From Methylomarinum sp. Ch1-1 (lineage in GTDB: Bacteria > Pseudomonadota > Gammaproteobacteria > Methylococcales > Methylomonadaceae), in the NCBI RefSeq assembly GCF_030717995.2, contig NZ_CP157744.1, positions 1-64,000 of the forward strand: a stretch of 64,000 nucleotides of DNA. The letters are read 5' to 3'. Shown in pieces: positions 17,744 through 26,152 of this stretch. A program made the translations under genes and the position numbers. Each line of letters begins with the position of its first letter. The stretch's first letter is position 1. A model generated the notes under the pieces. That model searched no databases. It was not told where the DNA came from and was given only the letters and a program-made list of their open reading frames with translations.

Positions 17744-19204
17744 ATGAGTAAATCGGTCATTTATTTTAAGCAAAGTAATGTAGCGCTCGCCAGTGATCAT
17801 GTGTGGGAGCCAGATGTGATTGCAGATTGTTTCATTAAGGCCGCCGGCTCATCTTATAATAGAGGGATGAGTGGAAATTTCTTTTTGGAAAATGACGGTT
17901 GGTTATTTGTCAAATATGGTATGGACGACGGAGACCAAAACGAAATTGTCTATCGTTATGATGAATCTGAAGGGATGATAGGAATTGAAAACACCCTTAA
18001 TGGGTCCAATACTGAATTAAGTCTTCAGGACTTCATTAATAATTTCTCAGTCGAACCACGTTTGATCGTACTTCCTGCGGAACCAGAAATAAATCAAAAC
18101 GAAATTGGGGCTTATTACGAGATTGATGATCATGATGTGTTATTCGGAGTTAAAGGCGAAAGCAATGAGAGAGAGGTGGCACAACACTTTTTGAACGCCT
18201 TAGATTCGGAAAACGACAAAGGCTTTTTTAAGAGGTTTGTTGAAGCTAACATTGAAAACTCTGTATTCATTGCGTCAGGAAAGCATCAAAAAAATTCTAA
18301 TGCCATTTCCTGTCGCTATGATTCGGACCTGGATTATATAAATTACATGGAGCCCGCAAAAGAAGGGCAAGATAAAGGAAAAACATTTTTGGGTCGCATA
18401 GGTGATTTTATAAACAAAAACCTGGCCATTAACACGACGCAATACAACGGAAAAATTGTATCAATGCGTAAAGCACTTCGACTCATCAAGGATGAAGCGA
18501 ATGACGTGGAAAACGCATATATCAATCTTCCAATTGAAGACTCTGTTTTTAAGATGAGAGGGTTATGGAATCGTGTGAATGAGGTCCTTATCCATGCTGC
18601 TGAAAAACCAGACGCTCAATTCATTGAGGCGGTGAATGAGATACGAGAAAAAGTTCTCAGCCACTCGGTTGATTTCGCGCATGCTTATTTTGTGCCGATT
18701 AATGATCCGACCCCAATTACCCAGGAAGAGGTGGACAAGTGGAATCAGATTCACTATCCAACAATTAATGAAGCGCTTGAACAAATGTCTCTTGAAAAAG
18801 GTTTTGGCATAACGATTGAGGATAATGCAATTCGATTGATAGCCGATACAGAGCAAAATGAAAACCTTTATTTCACAAAAGAAAACATGGCCGGATTAGC
18901 CCATTATTTACGCCAATTTGGCAGCATTCCAAGGGTTTTTCTCTCCTCAATCAATTCTGATAAACAGCAAGTTGAGATCGAAATGAGAGGTCATAAGTTC
19001 TTGTTCGATTATGATGAAGAGGATGGAGAGATCAAATTAAGTCGTACTGAATATAACTGCGAAGCGCTAGCCATGGCCAATAAACACATTGGGCATGGAA
19101 AGTTCTATGAACCAGCGCTCAGGAACCATATTTCGACAATGTTAAAACGTGAAGCTAATTGTAATCCAGACCGGTTTTTCGAGTCGGAAATGTCGATGTC
19201 CTAA
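17744..19204 (+). CDS. Uncharacterised 486-residue plasmid protein, paralogue 1
   Basis: Not recognised. The start at 17744 is chosen because AGGTGAT lies 5 bases upstream. The protein is acidic, soluble and has no signal peptide or membrane segment. It is clearly paralogous to 23067-24542. Shared landmarks: YFKQSNVALAS versus HFEQSGLTFLS at the start, GMSGNFFLEND versus GIAGNFFLEND near residue 45, LSLQDFINNF versus LSLQGFIDKY, and VLSHSVDFAHAYF versus VLSHAETFAKAYK in the middle. The N-terminal ~110 residues look weakly repeated from about residue 125, suggesting a duplicated domain. It follows dnaE by 84 bases, with a TATGATACC-type motif between. Confidence 0.7.
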   Translation: MSKSVIYFKQSNVALASDHVWEPDVIADCFIKAAGSSYNRGMSGNFFLENDGWLFVKYGMDDGDQNEIVYRYDESEGMIGIENTLNGSNTELSLQDFINNFSVEPRLIVLPAEPEINQNEIGAYYEIDDHDVLFGVKGESNEREVAQHFLNALDSENDKGFFKRFVEANIENSVFIASGKHQKNSNAISCRYDSDLDYINYMEPAKEGQDKGKTFLGRIGDFINKNLAINTTQYNGKIVSMRKALRLIKDEANDVENAYINLPIEDSVFKMRGLWNRVNEVLIHAAEKPDAQFIEAVNEIREKVLSHSVDFAHAYFVPINDPTPITQEEVDKWNQIHYPTINEALEQMSLEKGFGITIEDNAIRLIADTEQNENLYFTKENMAGLAHYLRQFGSIPRVFLSSINSDKQQVEIEMRGHKFLFDYDEEDGEIKLSRTEYNCEALAMANKHIGHGKFYEPALRNHISTMLKREANCNPDRFFESEMSMS

Positions 19205-19243
19205 TTAAAATATGAGTAACAAAGGAGTATTTCATGTATACTT

Positions 19244-19300
19244 TATGAGTACTCATTTAATTAACATAAGATACTCAATATTTATTCATAGAATACTTGA
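19244..19300. promoter_or_regulatory. GAGTACTC-type sites upstream of 19323
   Basis: TATGAGTACTCATTT at 19244-19258 is an almost perfect palindrome, followed by AGATACTCAATATTTATTC and ATAGAATACTTG. They match the repeat cluster upstream of the second par locus and lie within 80 bases of the next start codon, so this gene may be under the same RHH regulator. Function inferred. Confidence 0.45.
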
Positions 19301-19322
19301 TAAGTGATTGAAAGGTGGCTTC

Positions 19323-19703
19323 ATGAAAGATCAAATAATAAACATTAAATTCTCAGAATTGGTAAATGTGCTGTTAGTATTAAACGATAAAACAAAGGGT
19401 CTTCCCGCAATAGTACAGCAAGGCATTATTGAGGAGACATTGGAGCAAGTAATCCAGAGATATCAGGCTCCTGATAATGGTAATCCAGGCGAGCAGTCGG
19501 AAACGGGGAAAAAATTCATAGAGCGCGTCGCAAGAATGAATTATGACGGAGAAGAGCGACCGGATCTTGATGAAGAAGGGGATGGGTTCATAATGGAAAA
19601 TGATAATGCTGTTTCAACTCTAAGCCAATTGATTATCGAAGCTAGAGCGTTAATCGGTGAGTCTGATGAAGCTTTCGAAAATAATGCCGGACCATCTTTT
19701 TGA
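19323..19703 (+). CDS. Acidic hypothetical protein
   Basis: 126 residues from the ATG at 19323, which has AAAGGTGG 5 bases upstream. The N-terminal half (IINIKFSELVNVLLVLNDK) is a helix-forming segment; the C-terminal half is very rich in Asp and Glu (YDGEERPDLDEEGDGF). No known motif. It is preceded by GAGTACTC-type sites and followed by a broken TnpB-end repeat and an IS5-type element. Confidence 0.6.
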   Translation: MKDQIINIKFSELVNVLLVLNDKTKGLPAIVQQGIIEETLEQVIQRYQAPDNGNPGEQSETGKKFIERVARMNYDGEERPDLDEEGDGFIMENDNAVSTLSQLIIEARALIGESDEAFENNAGPSF

Positions 19704-19714
19704 TATATTATAAT

Positions 19715-19765
19715 ACTTGGAAAAAACACTTAACGCCTTAGTAGATTGATCCCTTCAATCCACTA
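19715..19765 (-). repeat. Partial TnpB-end-like repeat broken by an IS
   Basis: The sequence CACTTAACGCCTTAGTAGAT followed by TGATCCCTTCAATCCACTA matches the start of the inverted repeat copy at 26894-27020. It stops exactly where the IS5-type element begins at 19766. The expected continuation is not present on the far side of the IS, so a deletion accompanied or followed insertion. Confidence 0.55.
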
Positions 19766-20617
19766 GGGGCTGTTGCCGTTTCACATAGGTAACCATAAAA
19801 AAGCGCAAGCCAAGGCCACAGAAGCTTCAAAATTTCGTTTGAGCTTGTCATATCGTGTAGCAATAGCTCTGAAATGTTTCAGTCTTGCAAACACATTTTC
19901 AACGAGGTGACGATATTTGTAGAGACACCAATCCATATCATCATTCCCTACGTTTGAATTCTTTTTTCTTGGAATGACAGGAACAGTTCCTTTGTCTTGA
20001 ATCTGAACACGTAGTGGTTCACTGTCATAGCCTTTGTCAGCAACGATATAGTCAGCTTTAGGCAGTTCAGCGACCAAGGTTGGCGCTTCTTTACAATCAT
20101 GAACTTCGCCACCCGTCACTGTAAAGTGGATGGGAAGACCACAGGCATCAACAGCCATATGAATTTTGGTTGTATTACCCGCAACAGATTTACCAATCGC
20201 CGATTCTTGCCCATAGGCCGCACCGCTACTATGCTGATGAGCTTTCACAATACTTCCATCAATAAATTCCCATTCCAAGTCAGGCTCAACTATCAGTTCG
20301 TTAAAAATACCCATCAGTTTTTCTTTACGAGACCATTCATTGAAGCGTTTATAAACAGCATTCCAGTTACCAAAGGCACTGGGTAGATCTCGCCAGGGAC
20401 AACCTACGCGCAAACGATAAAAAATCCCTTCGGTTGTTTGCCGAAGAAAGGGTTTGTCATATATCCCCATTTTCAACATAATCATCTTCAATTTTCCCCA
20501 GTGTTCATCCGTAAACATTTGTCGCGGCATAGTTTGCTTGTTTTTGGCTCAAAATAAACAAGTTATGAGGCGGAATTATTGAAATTCAAGGGTAAGTTAC
20601 AAAACGGCAACAGCCCC
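19766..20617 (-). mobile_element. IS5-family insertion sequence, complete
   Basis: 852-bp element with 16-bp terminal inverted repeats: GGGGCTGTTGCCGTTT at 19766-19781 and its complement at 20602-20617. It is flanked by the dinucleotide TA on both sides (19764-19765 and 20618-20619), consistent with a target duplication of IS5-type elements. It contains a single transposase gene on the minus strand. Confidence 0.85.
19781..20530 (-). CDS. IS5-family (IS427-like) transposase
   Basis: 249-residue DDE transposase. The N-terminal DUF4096-like part reads MPRQMFTDEHWGKLK through GCPWRDLPSAFGNWNAVYKRF. The catalytic residues lie in FIDGSIVKAHQ (first D), IVADKGYDSEPLR (second D) and RHLVENVFARLKHFRAIATR (E). 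It is carried as a single intact frame, shorter than the two-frame versions of the group, and fills most of the 852-bp IS. Confidence 0.9.
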   Translation of the reverse strand: MPRQMFTDEHWGKLKMIMLKMGIYDKPFLRQTTEGIFYRLRVGCPWRDLPSAFGNWNAVYKRFNEWSRKEKLMGIFNELIVEPDLEWEFIDGSIVKAHQHSSGAAYGQESAIGKSVAGNTTKIHMAVDACGLPIHFTVTGGEVHDCKEAPTLVAELPKADYIVADKGYDSEPLRVQIQDKGTVPVIPRKKNSNVGNDDMDWCLYKYRHLVENVFARLKHFRAIATRYDKLKRNFEASVALACAFLWLPM

Positions 20618-20651
20618 TAATGTCATAGCTCTGAATCAGCCAGGTGGTTAG

Positions 20652-20964
20652 CAAGCGCGCCACTATTTTTGCAAAAGCTTGTTTTGGGCATACTAGCCCA
20701 ATCAAGCGGCAAAAATTACGTGGCAACTATTGCCTTCGGCGGCCCCGATTCGTCCTGCGTCCGTGCCACTCCGCCACATCATCGTAAACTCGATGCGGGC
20801 TCCGTCGCACTTCCACAAGTGACTTGACGCCGTGTCGGGAAGCCTTTTATTTTGTCTCCACCTTCGCTATCGCTACGATTCCGACAAAACAACCGGCCCT
20901 ACGACTATCGGGGACTAAAAATCTTCACTTCGCTCACGCTCCGTTTCCAAGATTTTCTGCGTTT
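20652..20964 (+). repeat. Dispersed ~300-bp non-coding repeat, copy C
   Basis: Third copy of the repeat seen at 3678 and 13592, in the same orientation. At its right end it runs without a break into a decayed tnpB reading on the opposite strand (20985-21192). This may reveal a junction shared by the element's ancestors or a chance deletion join. Confidence 0.85.
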
Positions 20965-20984
20965 GCGCAAAAAGTCCTGGCGAC

Positions 20985-21192
20985 TATTGGCGATTTTTTC
21001 ATGCAATCTCGCCACCTTGAGCCGTTGTCGGCGCCAATGGTTAGAGCCTTTTTGCATGCAGGCCAACTTACGCTGGGCTCGCTTGAGCTTGCGGTGATAG
21101 CGGTAGCTGTACCTCGGTGCGCCGGTGAAAAACCCGTCGCTGGTCACCGCCACATCCTTGATGCCGACATCGATCCCAGCGGTTAGAAAAAA
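20985..21192 (-). pseudogene. TnpB (IS200/IS605 OrfB) internal fragment
   Basis: On the minus strand the frame reads GIDVGIKDVAVTSDGFFTG, then YRYHRKLKRAQRKLACMQKG and LKVARLHEKIANSRQDFLRK. This is the RuvC-I motif (GIDVG) and the following lysine-rich helices of TnpB. Both the N-terminal part and everything after KIANSRQDFL are missing, and the frame passes into the 300-bp repeat. Non-functional remnant. Confidence 0.8.
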
Positions 21193-21262
21193 CTAGATGA
21201 GCGGAAGGCACGCAATGTCGACACTTATCACAACTATTTCGGCAAGATTGAATGAGGTAAAA

Positions 21263-21600
21263 ATTATTGGAGCTATTACATTTCCGATACGGAACATTTA
21301 CCTGACTTCTAATTCAATTGAATTGGCGCAAAGCGCGTATTTACCCTTGTTTACTGTGTTTACTCTTGTTTTCAAGGTTATTTTTCGAATAAAAAACAAT
21401 AAGTTACAAGCTTAAATATTACGTTTCCGGTCCAAACTATTACGTTTCCGGTCCAAACTATTACGTTTCCGGTACAAACTATTACGTTTCCGGTACAAAC
21501 TATTACGTTTCCGGTACAAACTATTACGTTTCCGGTACAAACTATTACGTTTCCGGTACAAACTATTACGTTTCCGGTACAGCTATTACAAATCCGATCT
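21263..21600 (+). repeat. Iteron array 2, replication origin of rep2
   Basis: Eight exact copies of ACGTTTCCGG with period 21 bp start at 21421, 21442, 21463, 21484, 21505, 21526, 21547 and 21568; the full unit is TATTACGTTTCCGGTACAAAC with a C/A variation. Degenerate copies at about 21585-21600 (TATTACAAATCCGATC) and 21266-21284 (TATTACATTTCCGATACGG) border the array. It ends about 75 bases before the rep2 start, as expected of an iteron origin. A minus-strand frame across it (CTGNVIV repeated) is an artefact. Confidence 0.88.
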
Positions 21601-21673
21601 AAAAAAGAGATGTTGCTTAGCTGTTCTTGATGCATGTGGTATCATTATGTTAATAAATATAATTAATAACACC

Positions 21674-22624
21674 ATGTCAGACTTAACTATTTACAAAGAC
21701 AACAACGTCATTAACGCAAGTTATCGGCTTACGCTGAATGAGCAACGACTAATCTTAAGCTGCATTGGGAAAATTCAGTCCGATCAACCGATAGACGAGC
21801 AAATGCATTTCTCAATTTCCGTTGGTGAGTATGCCCAGCTGTTTAACATTACTCCAAAAAGAGCCTATTACGACTTAAGAGAAGTTGTAGAGAGGTTGTT
21901 TGATCGATTCATTGTGATCGATGCGAAATCGATTCCCGATTCGTTCAAGGAAAAAATCAAGATTTATGACGGAAAATTTAAAACACGCTGGATCAGCTAT
22001 ATTGCCTATAGCAACGATGAAAAAAAAGTTTCCATCGGATTTGCGCCCTTAATTGTTCCTTACCTGAGCCAGCTCAAGCGAGAATTTACGAAATACAGCT
22101 TAAAATACGTGGCGGGCATGACATCAACATATGCGATTCGGTTATATGAGATACTGGCCCAGCATCAATTTAGAAACAAAAAGGAAGTTGAGTTGACTCT
22201 CTGTGATCTCAGAGAAAAAATGCAGACCGATGGCAAACATAGTTTGTTTGGGAACTTAAACAATCGTGTTATTAAACCAGCAATAGAGCAAATTAATGAA
22301 CACTCAAATTTTAATGCCTCATATACAACACTAAAAAGCGGGCGAAAAGTAGTTGGAATATTGATTCGATTTGAATTCAAAGAAAATAGAAAACCTTTAA
22401 GAGTTGACAATACAGAGGATTTTATAGGCCAAAAGCATAGCGACTCAGAGCAAGATAAAAGTTATTCGTTTAATCATGATCGGAAAATTGATAGAAAAAG
22501 CTCAAAAAAGCCTGTGTCAAATAATGACTATGGTTGGATGCAAGAATTACGAGATGATATCGCACTTGGCTATGTGGTTGAGCCCGATCATGCACAGCTA
22601 AAAAGTGATTTTGGTGTCGATTAA
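21674..22624 (+). CDS. repB: Rep_3-family plasmid replication initiator (replicon 2)
   Basis: 316 residues from the preferred ATG at 21674 (MSDLTIYKDNNVINASY); an in-frame ATG at 21647 would add nine atypical residues. The pattern SYRLTLNEQRLILSCIGKI, KRAYYDLREVVERLFDRF and RFKT-like strands, then YAIRLYEILAQHQFR and KPAIEQINEHSNFNASYT, is the paired winged-helix fold of RepB/RepE-type initiators. It presumably binds the 21-bp iterons upstream. It is full length for the family and not close to rep1. The C-terminal 60 residues are polar and unstructured. Confidence 0.88.
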   Translation: MSDLTIYKDNNVINASYRLTLNEQRLILSCIGKIQSDQPIDEQMHFSISVGEYAQLFNITPKRAYYDLREVVERLFDRFIVIDAKSIPDSFKEKIKIYDGKFKTRWISYIAYSNDEKKVSIGFAPLIVPYLSQLKREFTKYSLKYVAGMTSTYAIRLYEILAQHQFRNKKEVELTLCDLREKMQTDGKHSLFGNLNNRVIKPAIEQINEHSNFNASYTTLKSGRKVVGILIRFEFKENRKPLRVDNTEDFIGQKHSDSEQDKSYSFNHDRKIDRKSSKKPVSNNDYGWMQELRDDIALGYVVEPDHAQLKSDFGVD

Positions 22625-22732
22625 AAAATAAGATATCAGGTGCTAAATTGCAGCATCTCGCAACAAAAAAGTTGTCTTAGGCGGTCTAAAAATGTGGTAA
22701 TGTTTGTAATATATGAATTTAAGGGAAAGAAT

Positions 22733-22981
22733 ATGGAGAGCAGATTAAGCCTGGTCGATATTGCTGAGTCGAGTGGTAGCGAAGGACTAGTTAAAGAGTT
22801 TCATCCTGAAAACAAAAAACAATACAAGGATATATGCTGGTCTTTAGCAATTGCTGGCATTGCATTTGATATTAATGGAAAAAGGATTGTTGCAAAATTT
22901 CTTGATGCGATCCATTTCTGTGGCTGGGCTAAAAGGAATTGTATTTTGCTCAAGGAGATGGCGCCGATAATCGAATCCTAG
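22733..22981 (+). CDS. Small hypothetical protein
   Basis: 82 residues from the ATG at 22733 (MESRLSLVDIAESSGS), preceded by AAGGGAA 6 bases upstream. A longer reading exists but its extra N-terminus looks non-coding. A weakly hydrophobic central stretch (ICWSLAIAGIAFDI) is present without a signal peptide. A TGGTAATG-type motif lies at 22691-22714. Family not recognised. Confidence 0.5.
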   Translation: MESRLSLVDIAESSGSEGLVKEFHPENKKQYKDICWSLAIAGIAFDINGKRIVAKFLDAIHFCGWAKRNCILLKEMAPIIES

Positions 22982-23066
22982 AGAAAAAAGCACTTACTTG
23001 TTTGAAATGGATTTTTCAAGTATATATGATACCCAATATTGTTTTTTATTTTTCTGAGTGTTGAAT

Positions 23067-24542
23067 ATGGGATATGCAATCGTTCATTTTGAGCAATCCG
23101 GCCTGACTTTTTTGAGTAATTATAATGGCGAACCCGAATTGATGGTCGACAAGTTTATTCAAGCTATTCAGTCTTCACAGAACAAGGGAATTGCTGGCAA
23201 TTTTTTTCTGGAAAATGATTATATCGACTCAGTCAAGCTAATGGAGCCTGGCTTTTACGGGGAGGATTATCGTTATCGTTATAGCGAATTCACTCAGATG
23301 TTGAGTATAGAAAAGGTGAATAGACAATCGGTTGAACGATTAAGTTTACAGGGTTTTATCGATAAATATGCTCGAGACCGGATTATCGCCAAGCCCCCGG
23401 TGGAACCGATTATTAATCCGGATTCGATTGGCACCTATGTGACGTTTGGCCAGCGAAATCTTTTAATTGGATTTAACGGGTATCGCGATGAAGAAGTGAT
23501 GGCTCGTTATTTTCTGGATGCAATAAGCGCTATGCCTGAATCGAATGAAAAAGATTTGATGGCCAGATTCGTGTGTGCGAACAGCGAAAAAGTTGTTTTA
23601 TTGCCGCCGGATAAATATTCTCCGGATCCGGACGTGATGGTTTGTCATTACGACACCGATCTGAACTGCTTGCATTTCATAGATCCTGTGGAAGAAAGCC
23701 CCTCGGAAGGCCGTGAATATGTTGGGACATTGGGCTCATTTATTAGCCTCAATTCTGGTGTCAAAACGACTGTTTACAAAAATAAGACAGCGACCCAGGA
23801 TCAAGCATTTGATCGTCTGAAACAAGACCTAAATAATGCGCTAAATGATCACCCAAAATTCGGTGTCGGAAACGCATCCTTCGCAATGGGTGAGTTGTGG
23901 CATCAAGTAAATCGAATGACGATTTATATGCGAGGCATTCCCAGCCCTGAATTAACAGCGTTAATGCAAGAGGCTCGTACATCGGTATTGTCGCATGCAG
24001 AAACTTTTGCCAAAGCCTATAAGTGGGATCAACAAAGCAATATTTCGCTGGAGGAGGCAACAAATAAATGGATCGCGACCTTTTATCATTCCGTTGATCG
24101 CACCCTGGAGGGCATGGCAAAAAACAAAGGACTGACCTTGCAAATTAAAGGTCAGTCAATTCATTTAATGAACGGGGATCAACTGGAAACAGAAACAGTT
24201 TTTTCAACAAAACAATTGGCTGATTTGGCGGATTATTTAAGTCAGTACGATGACCTACCATCGATACGAATCCGTAACACCGATATCGACTCGAGTGAAT
24301 GCATCTTCGATTTGAATTACAGCTATAACAACCTGCGAATGGATTACCGAATTGACGGTGAGCATATCGAAATCCTAGACAATAAAAAAAATGAAGAGGT
24401 TTTGGAGTGCATACATCAACAATCGATGAACAAAGGGCTTTATAAAAAAGAAATTCTAATCCGGCATCTCAACGACATATTAAATCAAACAGCGTTGTAC
24501 AGTCCGGAATTGTTTTATCAAGACAGCCCGGCAATGGGTTGA
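23067..24542 (+). CDS. Uncharacterised 491-residue plasmid protein, paralogue 2
   Basis: Not recognised. Start at 23067 (MGYAIVHFEQSG) aligns with the start of the paralogue at 17744 (MSKSVIYFKQSN). The two share overall length, the GNFFLEND motif, the LSLQxFI segment, an IGxYxxxxxxxLxGxxG second repeat, and VLSHxxxFAKAY. Divergence is moderate, so the duplication is old. The protein is acidic, with no membrane segment or catalytic motif I can name. It follows rep2, while the other copy follows dnaE; both are linked to replication genes. TATATATGATACCC at 23021-23034 is the probable promoter/operator. Confidence 0.7.
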   Translation: MGYAIVHFEQSGLTFLSNYNGEPELMVDKFIQAIQSSQNKGIAGNFFLENDYIDSVKLMEPGFYGEDYRYRYSEFTQMLSIEKVNRQSVERLSLQGFIDKYARDRIIAKPPVEPIINPDSIGTYVTFGQRNLLIGFNGYRDEEVMARYFLDAISAMPESNEKDLMARFVCANSEKVVLLPPDKYSPDPDVMVCHYDTDLNCLHFIDPVEESPSEGREYVGTLGSFISLNSGVKTTVYKNKTATQDQAFDRLKQDLNNALNDHPKFGVGNASFAMGELWHQVNRMTIYMRGIPSPELTALMQEARTSVLSHAETFAKAYKWDQQSNISLEEATNKWIATFYHSVDRTLEGMAKNKGLTLQIKGQSIHLMNGDQLETETVFSTKQLADLADYLSQYDDLPSIRIRNTDIDSSECIFDLNYSYNNLRMDYRIDGEHIEILDNKKNEEVLECIHQQSMNKGLYKKEILIRHLNDILNQTALYSPELFYQDSPAMG

Positions 24543-24818
24543 ATCAGTAATTGGAGAAGAATCGCGCGTATAAATATCGATTTTACCCTGACGCTGAACA
24601 AGAAGTCTCCAGCGTACCGTTGCAACAATGTCTTCGACACCAGCAAAGGGCGTTTCGGTTTGGTCGAGAACTGCCGGTCCAGTGCAAATGCGTATAATCA
24701 CTGGCGCATAACTGAACAGGGTAGGGCGGTCGCGCAATTACTAATATCACCCGAGCCTGCAGAAGAGGTTGACCACGATGACGAACCTGATGGCGAAACA
24801 AGTATGATGATGGAATAA
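24543..24818 (+). other. Start-less open frame with TnpB-like N-terminal piece in another frame
   Basis: Directly after the stop of the 491-residue gene, the same frame is open again for 91 codons (through FTLTLNKKSPAYRCNNVFDT, then NAYNHWRITEQGRAVAQLLI) and ends 3 bases before the next ATG. There is no ATG, GTG or TTG near its beginning, although GGAGAAGA at 24553-24560 looks like a ribosome-binding site. In another frame the first 50 bases read AYKYRFYPDAEQE, the typical N-terminus of TnpB. It is either a gene remnant truncated by an IS200/IS605 event or a small gene using a rare start. Confidence 0.4.
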
Positions 24819-24821
24819 ACA

Positions 24822-25388
24822 ATGAGCGCAACAGAGAATAATAAATCTGTACGATATTCACTGAATGCGAAGTCGACTTTTTCAATGCCGGCGTTGCTCA
24901 GTCCGGAGGCGGACTCGGTTAAGCGAAACATTGAGGCGGCAATCGGCCGTAATATCATTGAAGGGAGGTCGCCTCTACATTGGGACTCGCAAAATAATAC
25001 CTATCGGCTGGATTTTTGGGCGGTTCTTGGTAAATATGAGGCGATTCACCAGTTTAAATTTCGCCCGGATGAGCGAAAGATCGATATTGAATTGAACGGC
25101 GGCCGCGGGCGGCGAATACAATTGGTGATTAATGTGCCGGGTGAGATCGTCGGAAGCCTGTTCAATTCTGATAAGAAAGGCGGTGAGTCAGCCATTCAAT
25201 ATGGAGGGATATATTTTTCCTTGGAACCCGGTGAGCGGATTGCCAATTTGTTCGAATTAACGGATATGCTTAGCAAGGCCATTGTTATGGCCAGCAAAGA
25301 ATTAATTCCGTCTGACTATGTTGATTTGGAAAATCAGCTTGATGAGCCTAATGATGAGGATAACCAGTTCATGACGCCCTTGTGTTAA
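24822..25388 (+). CDS. Hypothetical protein
   Basis: 188 residues, starting 3 bases after the previous open frame. Contains a beta-rich stretch (YRLDFWAVLGKYEAIHQFKF, then RIQLVINVPGEIVGSLF) and an acidic C-terminus (LDEPNDEDNQF). No signal peptide or known motif; GKYE is not a P-loop. No family recognised. Confidence 0.55.
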   Translation: MSATENNKSVRYSLNAKSTFSMPALLSPEADSVKRNIEAAIGRNIIEGRSPLHWDSQNNTYRLDFWAVLGKYEAIHQFKFRPDERKIDIELNGGRGRRIQLVINVPGEIVGSLFNSDKKGGESAIQYGGIYFSLEPGERIANLFELTDMLSKAIVMASKELIPSDYVDLENQLDEPNDEDNQFMTPLC

Positions 25389-25476
25389 TAAGGTTGACTT
25401 TTGTTGAAATGAATAATAACTGATTGAAAATAAAACTGTTATACTAATTTTAATTAAAATCTAATTTTTTTGTATA

Positions 25477-26110
25477 AATGCAATATTTTAAGGAATTTAC
25501 GCCAGAGCAAGCTCGAATCTTTATCCGTCATTGGCACGCATTCCTTATTCGCCTACGAGGCCGCCGCAGGCGGTTGGTTTCACTCTGAGATTACTGCAAC
25601 GAGCGATATCGATTTTCTTTGGGATGCCAGAAAAAAACTGGTGTTTGCCGGCAACCATGAAAGGATTACAGCTATCGGGCGGTCAATAAAGATGGATTTT
25701 TTGTTGATTTGGTCAAGGCGGCTCCTAATTTTTGGGTCGAAGAAACAGACAGAATGTCTGAGAATGATGAGATTCGAGCCTCTGAAATTCAATCACTGAA
25801 ATGGTTGGTTTCGAGTCCTAAATTCTCGCAAGTGGTAATCGGGTATGATGGTTATCCGACTACATTGATTGCGCCGGATCCGCGGGCTTTCGCACTGCAT
25901 AAATATTGGCTTAGCCAGCAATTGGATCGGGATCCGATCAAAAAAGAGCGGGATCGACTACAGGCTATTTCTGTGGCAAAGCTTGTTATTCAGAAATTGC
26001 CTCAATACCCCTTTCAACCGTCAGATTTAAAGGCTTTTCCGGCCGAGGTTATCCGGGATGTTAGTCAACCTATTGATGATGATTTGCCTGATGTTTTTTT
26101 TACTCCCTAA
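25477..26110 (+). pseudogene. Nucleotidyltransferase-fold (GSU2403-like) gene, frameshifted
   Basis: Pieces of one protein are spread over several frames: MQYFKEFTPEQARIF from 25477, then VIGTHSLFAYEAAAGGWFHS and TATSDIDFLWDARKKLVFAG in a second frame, then NKDGFFVDLVKAAPNFWVEE and the C-terminal part (PDPRAFALHKYWLSQQLDRD, then KKERDRLQAISVAKLV) in a third. The GTHSLFAYEAA...DIDFLWD arrangement and DPRAF...DRDP block are those of GSU2403-type nucleotidyltransferase-fold proteins. At least two frameshifts or small deletions make it non-functional. Confidence 0.7.
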
Positions 26111-26152
26111 GCTATGTCACGTTTGATGTCAAAGAAGAAGATGGGTCTATCA

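Noticed and set aside
20824-21186. 120-residue plus-strand frame
   Set aside because: Covers the non-coding 300-bp repeat and the antisense of a TnpB fragment.
21417-21600. Possible CRISPR array
   Set aside because: The repeats are contiguous 21-bp units with no variable spacers and lie next to a Rep gene; no cas genes are present.
21378-21635. Minus-strand frame of repeated CTGNVIV units
   Set aside because: Pure translation of the 21-bp iterons; the period of 7 residues equals the iteron length.
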